DNA from: an uncultured SAR116 cluster alpha proteobacterium
GTDB lineage: Bacteria > Pseudomonadota > Alphaproteobacteria > Puniceispirillales > Puniceispirillaceae
Assembly (NCBI GenBank): GCA_902578815.1
Contig: CACHEI010000012.1
Span: 1-57,391, forward strand
Reading direction: 5' to 3'
DNA length: 57,391 bases
The position numbers were made by a program, and so were the translations under genes. This document shows positions 35,271-41,741 of the stretch, in pieces; the stretch's first letter is position 1, and each line of letters begins with the position of its first letter. The notes below the pieces were generated by a model. It saw nothing but the letters and a program-made list of their open reading frames with translations. It was not told the DNA's origin and did no database searches.

Positions 35271-35331
35271 AGGCCCTCCGCCTAACTTCACTGCAAGCCA
35301 ATGTTTTCGTTGCCAAATTACAACAGAAAAA
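35271..35331. repeat. dispersed intergenic repeat, copy 2
   Basis: GGCCCTCCGCCTAACTTCA followed by CTGCAAGCCAATGTTTT and ACAGAAAAA aligns with the copy at 25131-25191 (about 70% identity by eye, same order of blocks). It lies in non-coding DNA upstream of nothing obvious and downstream of the VOC gene. Confidence 0.55.
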
Positions 35332-35384
35332 TTTCCAGCCCACAAATGGGTCTACAATTAGTTTAAAAATTCTGCCAAGGCTCG

Positions 35385-35780
35385 CTAATTTGAGTCTTCC
35401 GCGTCGAAGTAGAAAAGTAACTTATTGCCGTCAAGATCTCTTCCATAGGCGTAATAACCATCACTTGAGTAATGCGGACGCGGTCCTGGATCACCCTCAT
35501 TTGCGCCACCGTTCATGATAAGGAGTTGATGGCACTTATTAACGATAGCCTCTGATGGACAGGAGAATGCAACCATGGCGCCATTGCCTGAGCTTGCAGG
35601 TTCTTTGTCGAATGGATTCCCAATGTATAATATAGGCGACGAACCTTCATCTTGTTTTGCGTAACCGACATATGTTTTTTCTTTCTCCATCTGCGCATAA
35701 TTGAGAGGTTCTAAAACACTGTCATAAAATTCCTCGGCATTTTGCAAATTGTTTGTTCCAAGCGTAAGAAAATTTATCAT
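35385..35780 (-). CDS. VOC (glyoxalase/dioxygenase) superfamily protein
   Basis: This single-domain 131-residue protein has the vicinal oxygen chelate fold. The first beta-alpha-beta unit is FLTLGTNNLQNAEEFYDSVLEPLNY, and the C-terminal half shows FSCPSEAIVNKCHQLLIMNGGANEGDPGPRPHYSSDGYYAYGRDLDGNKLLFYF, the YxxxxRDPDGN-like end of glyoxalase-type proteins. Metal-ligand positions are not fully conserved (no early His), so it may bind rather than transform its ligand. It resembles small VOC proteins of unknown substrate. The start ATG at 35780 has an AGGAG-type site upstream (GAGGAGAAAAATG). Confidence 0.85.
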   Translation of the reverse strand: MINFLTLGTNNLQNAEEFYDSVLEPLNYAQMEKEKTYVGYAKQDEGSSPILYIGNPFDKEPASSGNGAMVAFSCPSEAIVNKCHQLLIMNGGANEGDPGPRPHYSSDGYYAYGRDLDGNKLLFYFDAEDSN

Positions 35781-35992
35781 TTTTCTCCTCTTTTGGTGGA
35801 TGAAAGAGTTAAGCGATCCAAACGATGCTCATAAAATATACCGCATCAAGAAATTGTAGTTCAGCCAATTTTTGCAAAATGTCACTTTAGACACAGCAGT
35901 GTTATGGTTTATTTTAACGCATAAGCAAAACCGACTTGTTTTCCGTTCTTTTTGCCAATTGCATGCTTGCAGAGCCGCAGCTGCTGATGACT

Positions 35993-36994
35993 TTATCCGT
36001 CGTAATTGATGCCACCTGAACTACGATGCCAGAGACGAAAGAGATGTCTTTTCTTGGATGAGTCATCGTGATCAACAAAATTAGATCGATAATGACCTAA
36101 TTCATGATTATTTAGATATTGAACTTCCCCTCGAGATAAAGGTGCTTCAATCCATAGGTCTGGTGATTGACTAACTTCATCGATGGCGTCTAAAGCATCT
36201 TTTAGTTGTGCATCCATTTCAATACCGCCAACCTGATAACCTTTTCTCACCAATGAACTATTTGCGCGACATCTGAGTTTGTCATCCTTCCAGCTAAACA
36301 TTGGAGCGAAGGAGGTTTTCTCTTTCCCTATGTCGTGCTCAGCTTGCCTATCGAAATACACGGGCTTATACAGCCTCATTAACTCAGACGGATACTTCTT
36401 TTCCATACGCCAATGAACTGTGTGGAGACTGCAAAAACGGCTCAATCCGCCTTCTTTTGCTGGGTATTTACACATCAAACCAACGTAATCAGGTACAGAA
36501 ATGCCAAAAGCATTGTCTGTGTGAAAACCTAATTCTACGTTCGTGGCTGACCCTCTAACACCATAACCATATTTTTTGCCAGTGTCTGTAACATCGTAAA
36601 TCATGGTGCCATCCCATTTTTGAGCAACGTTCTGGCCCATTAAATAACCGAGTGTCCAATAGACATCGACCATATCCTCAATTTCATATTGATCAATCGG
36701 CAGCTGATCTATGACAGCAAAGCCTGTTCCCATATCACAAATGTCTTTGGCTTTTTGATACGCATGGGATAGCTCAGGAATTTCAAACTGCTCGGGACGG
36801 AGTAATAAAGTAGGAAGCGGATTTCTTTTAAGTTGATTAACCATTGACGCAATTTCTTCTAACGCCATGCCGTTTAATTTAACAGTCCAATCATCTTGAG
36901 AAAGTTCCGATGCCAACCAACCCCTGCCTTCTGTTGAAGGTAACTGCTTCATACCTTCAACAGACTCAAAACTTAGGTCTATTGAGCCTTCCAT
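35993..36994 (-). CDS. TauD/TfdA-family Fe(II)/2-oxoglutarate-dependent dioxygenase
   Basis: This non-haem iron oxygenase (333 aa) is related to taurine and gamma-butyrobetaine-type dioxygenases. The facial-triad HxD is FHTDNAFG, preceded by RGSATNVELG, and the distal histidine and 2-oxoglutarate-binding arginine lie in ELGHYRSNFVDHDDSSKKRHLFRLWHR. The fold would hydroxylate or demethylate a small substrate in the cytoplasm. GGAGGAGGC lies 4-10 bases before ATG 36994. A terminator-like hairpin lies 40 bases upstream of the start on the same strand and could act as an attenuator. The substrate is unknown. Confidence 0.88.
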   Translation of the reverse strand: MEGSIDLSFESVEGMKQLPSTEGRGWLASELSQDDWTVKLNGMALEEIASMVNQLKRNPLPTLLLRPEQFEIPELSHAYQKAKDICDMGTGFAVIDQLPIDQYEIEDMVDVYWTLGYLMGQNVAQKWDGTMIYDVTDTGKKYGYGVRGSATNVELGFHTDNAFGISVPDYVGLMCKYPAKEGGLSRFCSLHTVHWRMEKKYPSELMRLYKPVYFDRQAEHDIGKEKTSFAPMFSWKDDKLRCRANSSLVRKGYQVGGIEMDAQLKDALDAIDEVSQSPDLWIEAPLSRGEVQYLNNHELGHYRSNFVDHDDSSKKRHLFRLWHRSSGGINYDG

Positions 36995-37033
36995 CCTTTG
37001 CCTCCTCCAAATATTTGATTAAAATTTTGCCAT

Positions 37034-37100
37034 AAAAAAAGCACATTGCAAAGGCTGTGCTTAATGCATGGGGTTTAGGAGAAGTGCCCGAAAACGCGAA
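37034..37100 (-). promoter_or_regulatory. terminator hairpin in the leader of the dioxygenase gene (attenuator or sRNA copy E)
   Basis: On the minus strand AGCACA (37061-37056) pairs with TGTGCT (37045-37040) and is followed by seven T, about 40 bases before the dioxygenase start. Just upstream is CTTCTCCTAAACCCC, resembling the CCTCCCTAAAC segment that precedes the terminators of the sRNA family. It may be another family member, or an attenuator controlling the dioxygenase. Confidence 0.45.
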
Positions 37101-37295
37101 ACGATAGTTGCATTATGTGGGTGTAAGCAGAGCTACATCATTATGCCTCATCGTCTTTTTGTAGTCCAATTAACGCCTTAAACAGGCAGAAGCAGTCCAA
37201 CCACAAGTGTCAAAGCGAACTTAATCATCACCCAAGAACCCTAGTATTAGGGTTGAGCCTTGTTAAGATGCCACGGTAGGGGTCGTTGAACAATA

Positions 37296-37355
37296 AACCA
37301 AAGGTCATTGGTTGCCCTGGCCTCTCGGGTCTCCTGGGTCTCTTTGGTTTTTTTG
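37296..37355 (+). terminator. plus-strand terminator-like hairpin
   Basis: AACCAAAG (37296-37303) pairs with CTTTGGTT (37342-37349), followed by a run of T through 37354. The loop of 38 bases contains repeated CTCTCGGGTCTCCTGGGTCTC. It would end a rightward transcript from an unidentified start; a small non-coding RNA is possible. Confidence 0.4.
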
Positions 37356-37382
37356 TTGGGGTGGTGGTTGTCATTCAAGAAT

Positions 37383-37476
37383 GACTGAGGTCACTTGTAA
37401 CCATCGTCTAGGACCATGAAGATGATATACATTTCTACTACTACTTCCCCAACGATAGCCAACCAAAGAAACTGAG
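37383..37476 (-). repeat. decayed duplicate of a small minus-strand gene, copy 1
   Basis: This 94-base segment aligns with 38365-38458 at roughly 65-70% identity by eye. On the minus strand the surrounding frame (about 37389-37570) reads LLLWSLTKVATLAPQFLWLA followed by IVGEVVVEMYIIFMVLDDGYK, then a TGA. The other copy reads VVVNI and, after a one-base shift, MIVLDDGHSLTWVILRNNF. The shared VLDDG peptide in the minus frame suggests that both descend from one small membrane-type protein gene. Confidence 0.4.
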
Positions 37477-37554
37477 GTGCTAAGGTTGCCACCTTCGTCA
37501 ACGACCAAAGTAACAACCTACCGCTAGGTACTAAAGTTACTGGAGGTAGTATCA

Positions 37555-37611
37555 ATGGTGTTAGCAATCGCCATCACCATAATAGTGATCCTAGTCAAAC
37601 GCAAAGCATAG
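37555..37611 (+). CDS. possible 18-residue membrane micropeptide
   Basis: GGAGGT (37542-37547), 7 bases spacing and an ATG open a short frame encoding a hydrophobic peptide with a basic C-terminus (MVLAIAITIIVILVKRKA). The arrangement resembles small membrane peptides or type I toxins. It is followed by two further tiny frames with minimal gaps. The size makes chance a serious alternative. Confidence 0.25.
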   Translation: MVLAIAITIIVILVKRKA

Positions 37612-37660
37612 CTATGCAGGTAGGGTCGAGGGATACTAGTACGCATAAGGATGTGGACTA

Positions 37661-37831
37661 ATGGACATCGACTTCGAAGATATTAGCAACGCATCCATGA
37701 TGGCTTTAAACACCGGAGCCACATCAGGTGAAGCCAAAAAGCTGGTGAGCACAATATTTCGCCTAATCCAACAAGTCTTGCACAAGGTCATCATCGCTGA
37801 ATGTAAACTCGCCATCTTCAGCCGCTATTAG
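37661..37831 (+). CDS. possible small hypothetical protein (56 aa)
   Basis: This short frame reads MDIDFEDISNASMMALNTGA followed by an amphipathic helix-like part (EAKKLVSTIFRLIQQVLHKVIIAECKLAIF). Its ATG overlaps the TAA of a preceding 15-codon frame (37614-37661, TAATG), which in turn starts 2 bases after an 18-codon frame with a strong ribosome binding site. Dense tiny overlapping frames of this kind occur in phage-derived DNA. I do not recognise the protein. Confidence 0.3.
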   Translation: MDIDFEDISNASMMALNTGATSGEAKKLVSTIFRLIQQVLHKVIIAECKLAIFSRY

Positions 37832-37862
37832 GATTTTTTGGGGATTACATCTTCCTGAGACT

Positions 37863-37980
37863 AAAAAATGGGCCGCCGAAGCGGCCCTGAGTTTAGGGAG
37901 GAACAATGAATGTCAAATAGTCGACAAAATCATTAACACTCCCTTATTAAGGCAAGGGTCGTGCCAAACTGTGGCAATCT
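37863..37980 (-). ncRNA. candidate small RNA, family copy C
   Basis: On the minus strand GGGCCGC-TTCG-GCGGCCC (37870-37887), a perfect 7-bp stem with a stable UUCG loop, precedes ATTTTTT. Directly upstream stands GTTCCTCCCTAAACTCA, the same segment as in copy B at 34859-34970, itself preceded by a stem AATGA...TCATT. No protein gene ends here on this strand. The terminator sequence differs from copy B while the CCTCCCTAAACT segment is kept, which points to selection on that segment. The 5' end is unknown and must lie before the terminator of the next element at 37992. Confidence 0.6.
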
Positions 37981-37991
37981 TGTGAAATCAC

Positions 37992-38105
37992 AAAAAAGGA
38001 CCACCGTAGATTTGGCTATACGGTGGCCCAGTTCCGCCGGGTTTATCATCCCCGACTAAGGGAGAGACGAGGGTGGCTGAAGCCCCCGTTTCAATGCGTA
38101 AGAGA
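37992..38105 (-). ncRNA. candidate small RNA D, tandem with copy C
   Basis: The minus strand has an 11-bp stem GGGCCACCGTA...TACGGTGGTCC (38029-37998) followed by six T; one pair is a G-U wobble that would be A-C on the other strand, so it is a leftward terminator. Upstream lie CGTCTCTCCCTTAGTCG and a second hairpin (GTCGGG...CCCGGC). No ORF is present. It may be another CU-rich sRNA, arranged in tandem with copy C. Confidence 0.5.
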
Positions 38106-38280
38106 AAGATTCAAGAATGAATCGTAACTCACTGAACTGACTCGCAATTACCGTGCCAAAACCAAAGAGGACATAGAACTGAAGTAATAGGTTAAGTTCG
38201 TATTCTAAGCACATTGAAAAAGAATATTTAAATTTTTGAAATGCGAATTAAAGGGGTAGAGTGTTCGTTGCCATGATTAA

Positions 38281-38324
38281 AAACAAAAAAAGAAGCTTTA
38301 ACGGAATGACCCGCGTTGAAGCTT
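38281..38324 (-). terminator. minus-strand Rho-independent terminator
   Basis: AAGCTTCAAC (38324-38315) pairs with GTTAAAGCTT (38302-38293) with one mismatch and is followed by CTTTTTTTGTTTTT. It would end a leftward transcript covering the short frame at 38298-38411. Confidence 0.55.
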
Positions 38325-38411
38325 AGCCGCTTTGTTTTGTTTCAAATGGTGGCGAAAGTTGTTACGTAAGATGACCCAAGTCAATGAGTGACCATCATCT
38401 AGTACAATCAT
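38298..38411 (-). CDS. possible small protein (37 aa), remnant of a duplicated gene
   Basis: The minus-strand frame MIVLDDGHSLTWVILRNNF...KLQRGSFR ends exactly within a terminator hairpin. The VLDDG part and upstream sequence are shared with the relic at 37383-37476. Upstream, another frame reads MLFWLPFVEEVGVVVNI, so a one-base shift probably broke an originally longer membrane protein. The family is unknown and it may be a pseudogene. Confidence 0.3.
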   Translation of the reverse strand: MIVLDDGHSLTWVILRNNFRHHLKQNKAAKLQRGSFR

Positions 38412-38458
38412 GGGTGATATTCACTACCACGCCTACTTCTTCAACAAAAGGCAACCAA
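38365..38458 (-). repeat. decayed duplicate of a small minus-strand gene, copy 2
   Basis: This segment is the partner of the segment at 37383-37476, about 980 bases away. Blocks AGTCA, ACCATCnTCTAG, GATAT, CTTCnnCAAC and CAACCAAA occur in the same order with one indel. The peptide VLDDG in the minus-strand frame is conserved between the copies. Confidence 0.45.
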
Positions 38459-38489
38459 AATAACATAGATTATGAGAAAGAAGGTTGTG

Positions 38490-38939
38490 ATGTATAAAAT
38501 TAGAAAAGGGACACCTTTCGACCACTCTCAGATAGAGAAAATTGCATCAAAAGCCTACAAAAAATATGTTGATTTGATTGGAAAAAAGCCAGCACCGATG
38601 GTTGCTGATTTTTTAAAACACCTAAATGAGGACTATGTCTTTGTTATTGAGGATACCGACAATAGTCAGATACTGGGATATGCTGTTATCGTATTGAAAA
38701 ATAATGAATATTGGTTAGAAAATATCGCTGTTTACCCCACTAAAACAAAACAAGGTTTTGGAACGCAACTTACAAGATATGTAGAAGACTTTGTTTCCAA
38801 GTCAGCGTCAACAATTCAATTATACACTAATGTGAAAATGTATGAGAACATTGATTGGTATAAACGAATTGGTTACTCAGAATTTAAAAGGAAGACCGCT
38901 GATGGTTTTGAACGAGTTTACTTTATCAAAGAATTATAA
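38490..38939 (+). CDS. GNAT family N-acetyltransferase
   Basis: This 149-residue acetyl-CoA-dependent N-acetyltransferase of the GNAT fold reads ILGYAVIVLKNNEYWLENIAVYPTKTKQGFGTQLTRYVEDFV, containing the strand beta-4 and the acetyl-CoA-binding Q/RxxGxG/A loop (KQGFGTQL). The C-terminal MYENIDWYKRIGYSEFKRK is the typical motif B end. AGAAGG lies 5 bases before ATG 38490; an earlier ATG at 38472 is possible. The gene is AT-rich, close to an integrase island, and has no neighbours on the same strand, so acquisition by transfer is plausible. The substrate is unknown. Confidence 0.85.
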   Translation: MYKIRKGTPFDHSQIEKIASKAYKKYVDLIGKKPAPMVADFLKHLNEDYVFVIEDTDNSQILGYAVIVLKNNEYWLENIAVYPTKTKQGFGTQLTRYVEDFVSKSASTIQLYTNVKMYENIDWYKRIGYSEFKRKTADGFERVYFIKEL

Positions 38940-39067
38940 AAACTGATTTTTAATTTGTACATGATGATCACAAGGTAAGTACTCAGTGATAACGTAAAGT
39001 ATTGAAATAAGAAATTTGTGACATCGGCATTGTTGGATTTGGATAATTAAGTTGAGACAAGGTGAAT

Positions 39068-39271
39068 TTAAACCTGAGTTCCCTCAGTTTCCTCGCATTT
39101 ATGCCAAAACTTAACTTCTTTTAGTTCGTACTCTCTCCTCACATCAGAGATCATTTCTTGCACTCTGACCATACAAGCATCCTCGTCAATGTGGAGGCCA
39201 CGTGTATCGGTTAGCTTCAAACAATCACCCTCAGTTACCAAAGAGCACATCATGACAATAGCTAACAACAT
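39068..39271 (-). CDS. small cysteine-containing hypothetical protein of the island
   Basis: This 67-residue protein has a short hydrophobic N-terminus (MLLAIVMMCSLV) and a conserved-looking part CLKLTDTRGLHIDEDACMVRVQEMISDVRREYE. The pattern C-x-x-DTRG...C...R..EM is reminiscent of small proteins seen in marine phage genomes; that is recollection, not a search result. AGCGAGG lies 7 bases before the ATG. Export as a small lipoprotein or membrane-tethered protein is possible. It lies between the GNAT gene and the phage-type regulators. Confidence 0.55.
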   Translation of the reverse strand: MLLAIVMMCSLVTEGDCLKLTDTRGLHIDEDACMVRVQEMISDVRREYELKEVKFWHKCEETEGTQV

Positions 39272-39486
39272 ACTAAAACCTCGCTGTTTGAAGTTTAGTT
39301 TATGGCTTTAAAATTGTTCTGATTTTGTTCTGTTGGAGGAGTTTTCGCGGCTCCTATCATTTTGTTGTTGTCTAGATACCATTTGGTGCCCTTGGTCAGA
39401 CTGGTGACGGATCCACTTTTCTTCGATTGAAGAGGAGTCACAATTCACCCACTCCTTTGGTAAGCAAAATCTGCCCATCCTCGTGA

Positions 39487-39867
39487 TTATCGAAACCAGT
39501 TATCATCCTTAAATCGCAAATCTTGTGTTTTTATGGCCAATTGTCTGTTTACGTTCGTATTTCCAGAAAACATCGACATTAGGCGTAAAGCTAAATTTGC
39601 CTTTTGATATGATGTTAAGTCTTCATCATCGAAAGCCTCTTCGATTTTTTGCTGTGCCTCAAAAAACAAATGGAATTGCCTTTGTAAGATGCCTTCAAAA
39701 AAAGGAAGGCGCCATTTTTCCAGCTCTTTTTCAAAGGTAGGGTCACTTTTCCAACGCGATAATGTCTCTTGTCTGATGTTAATTTCTTTTGCGACTTGCA
39801 CTGCCGATTTACCAGTACAAAGTAGGGCAATAGCTTTTTGTTGACGTTCGTTGAGATTTTTTGACAT
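39487..39867 (-). CDS. phage-type helix-turn-helix protein (terminase small subunit-like)
   Basis: This 126-residue protein has the N-terminal HTH NERQQKAIALLCTGKSAVQVAKEINIRQETLSRWKSDPTFEKELEKWR, the pattern of phBC6A51-like and terminase-small-subunit-like DNA-binding proteins that recognise phage DNA ends. The C-terminal part is helical (EAQQKIEEAFDDEDLTSYQKANLALRLMSMF). Its ATG overlaps the stop of the AlpA-like gene (ATGA), so both are made from one transcript after the integrase. In a phage satellite such a protein could redirect packaging, which is inference. Confidence 0.75.
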   Translation of the reverse strand: MSKNLNERQQKAIALLCTGKSAVQVAKEINIRQETLSRWKSDPTFEKELEKWRLPFFEGILQRQFHLFFEAQQKIEEAFDDEDLTSYQKANLALRLMSMFSGNTNVNRQLAIKTQDLRFKDDNWFR

Positions 39868-40058
39868 CAGCGTGTTCGCCGATTTTTAAGTAACTCATAC
39901 CAGGCATCAATTTCTGCCCTGCTAAAACGAGTGCTTCCTCCAATTTTAATGGGTAGAGGGAAGTCTGGATCTTTTTTTACAAGACGCCAAATGGATGACT
40001 CGCTCCTACCAAGAAGAGTAGCTACTGATTTAACGGTAATGTGATCATAGGGTTGCAT
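39867..40058 (-). CDS. AlpA-family regulator / excisionase-like protein
   Basis: This 63-residue winged-helix protein reads HITVKSVATLLGRSESSIWRLVKKDPDFPLPIKIGGSTRFSRAEIDAWYELLKNRR, the MerR-like AlpA pattern (strand, HTH, P.P.ki...trF...ei..W). AlpA proteins regulate satellite prophage integrase genes or act as excisionases. The longer frame to 40127 is open, but AGAGGA with 8 bases spacing identifies ATG 40058. It lies directly downstream of the integrase on the same strand and overlaps the HTH gene. Confidence 0.85.
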   Translation of the reverse strand: MQPYDHITVKSVATLLGRSESSIWRLVKKDPDFPLPIKIGGSTRFSRAEIDAWYELLKNRRTR

Positions 40059-40154
40059 GAAAGGCATCCTCTCAAAAAGGGCTCTGCAATTGCAAAACCT
40101 GTTCGAAGGCGCCTGCCTTTCATCCAATATGCCGCCGTCTGGCGTTATGTAAGT

Positions 40155-41342
40155 CTAATGTTTTGGGTCCGTTACCTCAACAAAATTTGCCCAGTCTTGC
40201 ATCAATTTTCGTCGTGGTTCGAAAAGCTCAGAGCGCAGATAAGCCCCTTCAATACGTTCATTCAGTTGATGTGCGAGGGCAAATTCAATTATCCCAGAAT
40301 CATAAATACCTTGCTCTCCTGCCCATGTGCGAAAGGTGGACCTCAGCCCATGTACTGTGGTGTCATAATGATTAAGCTTTTTCTTAATAAATGTCAGCAT
40401 TGCCATGTTTGAAAATGATTTTTCTGGATTTCGTGAATGGAATAAAAACGGCAAATTATTGGATGTGAGGCAGTTTTCAACAATGTCTGCAGCTTGTTCT
40501 GATAACGGTACGATGTGGGGTTTGCGAGCTTTCATGCGATTTGCTGGCACACGCCATAACATCCTTTGAAAATCAAATTCGCGAGGTGTTGCGTAAATGA
40601 CTTCAGAGGTACGAGCGGCTGTAAGCATTGTAAAGCGCAGCGCATGGGACGTCATTGTGAGGATCTTACATAAATCAGCATAAAATATAGGGGCTTGAGC
40701 AAAATCCAGGGCCCTATGATGTTTAATGATGTGTTTGTTGGTTTGGAGTGAAAAATGGTGACTTAGGTGATCTTCCCATTTTGCTGGGTTATCGCCTGTA
40801 TATTGCTGCGATGCTATAGCAGCTGCAAAGATCATTTTTATGCGTCCTTGAAGTTTGCGCGCAGTGCTTCGTTTTTCGCGCCAAAGGGGTTCTAGGACAT
40901 GCAGAACATCGGTTGTATCGAGATTTGCCAAAGGTTTTTGATCAAGAATAGGATAGGCGTAGCGCCTTAGCGTTGAAAGCCAGCCCTGTTCATGCTTTTT
41001 GCTAGTCCACTCGGAGCGATTGCGCTCAATGTACTGCTCGGCAATTGAAGAGAATTTTAGTGATTTGCGGGCTTTGTCTTTTTCTTTTGCCTCTTGCTTG
41101 ATAACCAGAGGATTCTTGCCCTCATAGAGCAGTATTAGGTTTTGCTGGGCTTTATAGCGGGCTTTATCAATGGTGATGACGGGGTAGGGGCCAATTCCCA
41201 TTTCACGACTTTTGCCGTCGCGTTGGTAACGGAAACTCCATTTACCGCCATTGCTACTGGTTTTTGTGAAATAAAGATTTCGGCTGTCACAAACTGTTTT
41301 GCCAATAGCCAGGGTCTCTATCTTTTTAACGCTTAGTTTCAC
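40155..41342 (-). CDS. tyrosine recombinase, P4-like phage integrase
   Basis: This 395-residue site-specific recombinase has an N-terminal arm-binding (DUF4102-type) domain with KWSFRYQRDGKSREMGIGPYPVITIDKARYKAQQNLILLYEGKNP. A SAM-like core-binding domain follows (SSIAEQYIERNRSEWTSKKHEQGW), then the catalytic domain with Arg in LTAARTSEVI, His-x-x-Arg in VHGLRSTFRTWAGE, His in ALAHQL and the nucleophile Tyr in IEGAYLRSE. All catalytic residues are present, so it is probably active. It sits 145 bases from the 3' end of tRNA-Ser, the expected attachment site. Confidence 0.93.
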   Translation of the reverse strand: MKLSVKKIETLAIGKTVCDSRNLYFTKTSSNGGKWSFRYQRDGKSREMGIGPYPVITIDKARYKAQQNLILLYEGKNPLVIKQEAKEKDKARKSLKFSSIAEQYIERNRSEWTSKKHEQGWLSTLRRYAYPILDQKPLANLDTTDVLHVLEPLWREKRSTARKLQGRIKMIFAAAIASQQYTGDNPAKWEDHLSHHFSLQTNKHIIKHHRALDFAQAPIFYADLCKILTMTSHALRFTMLTAARTSEVIYATPREFDFQRMLWRVPANRMKARKPHIVPLSEQAADIVENCLTSNNLPFLFHSRNPEKSFSNMAMLTFIKKKLNHYDTTVHGLRSTFRTWAGEQGIYDSGIIEFALAHQLNERIEGAYLRSELFEPRRKLMQDWANFVEVTDPKH

Positions 41343-41486
41343 AGTTTTCTCCAGCCCACAATCTGGCCCATGACAGGCTTTGCAATTGTATGACTTACAG
41401 TGAAACTAGTTTTTACGTGTATTTCTCTTGTAACCAATAGCAGCGCTAGAAATTGCTATTAATTGACAGAGATTGATACTGGTAAA

Positions 41487-41576
41487 TGGCGGAGAGGGTG
41501 GGATTCGAACCCACGAAGGGCTCGCACCCTTGCCGGTTTTCAAGACCGGTGCATTCAACCGCTCTGCCACCTCTCC
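41487..41576 (-). tRNA. tRNA-Ser (anticodon UGA)
   Basis: This class II tRNA is encoded on the minus strand. The acceptor stem GGAGAGG pairs with CCTCTCC, the anticodon arm is CCGGT-CTTGAAA-ACCGG with anticodon TGA, a long variable arm (AAGGGTGCGAGCCCTT) is present, the T arm is GTGGG-TTCGAAT-CCCAC, and CCA is encoded. Its 3' end faces the integrase gene, making it the likely integration target of the neighbouring island. Confidence 0.95.
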
Positions 41577-41741
41577 GGCTCTCACAAAAAAACGGTAATC
41601 GGTGTCTACCCAAACCTGTGAAGAAGGTCAATACCTCATGATTCATTTTGGGTTTGCGTGATTAAATGGTCTGGTTGGAGTCAGAAAATGTGGGCTGAGA
41701 CGGGGCTTTCGCCATTTTTCACAACAACTTTGCAGAGTGTC

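Noticed and set aside
35271..35331. Possible tmRNA or tRNA fragment because of TGGTGGAG and CTCCACCA-like ends
   Set aside because: No T-loop (GTTCGA), no acceptor pairing and no tag-peptide frame could be found; it is better described as a dispersed repeat.
37300..38470. CRISPR array, because of several short hairpins in a gene-poor stretch
   Set aside because: No regularly spaced identical repeats are present; the similar segments are terminators and one duplicated relic.
39487..41342. Complete prophage
   Set aside because: No capsid, portal, tail or replication genes are seen next to the integrase; a satellite or decayed element explains the content better.
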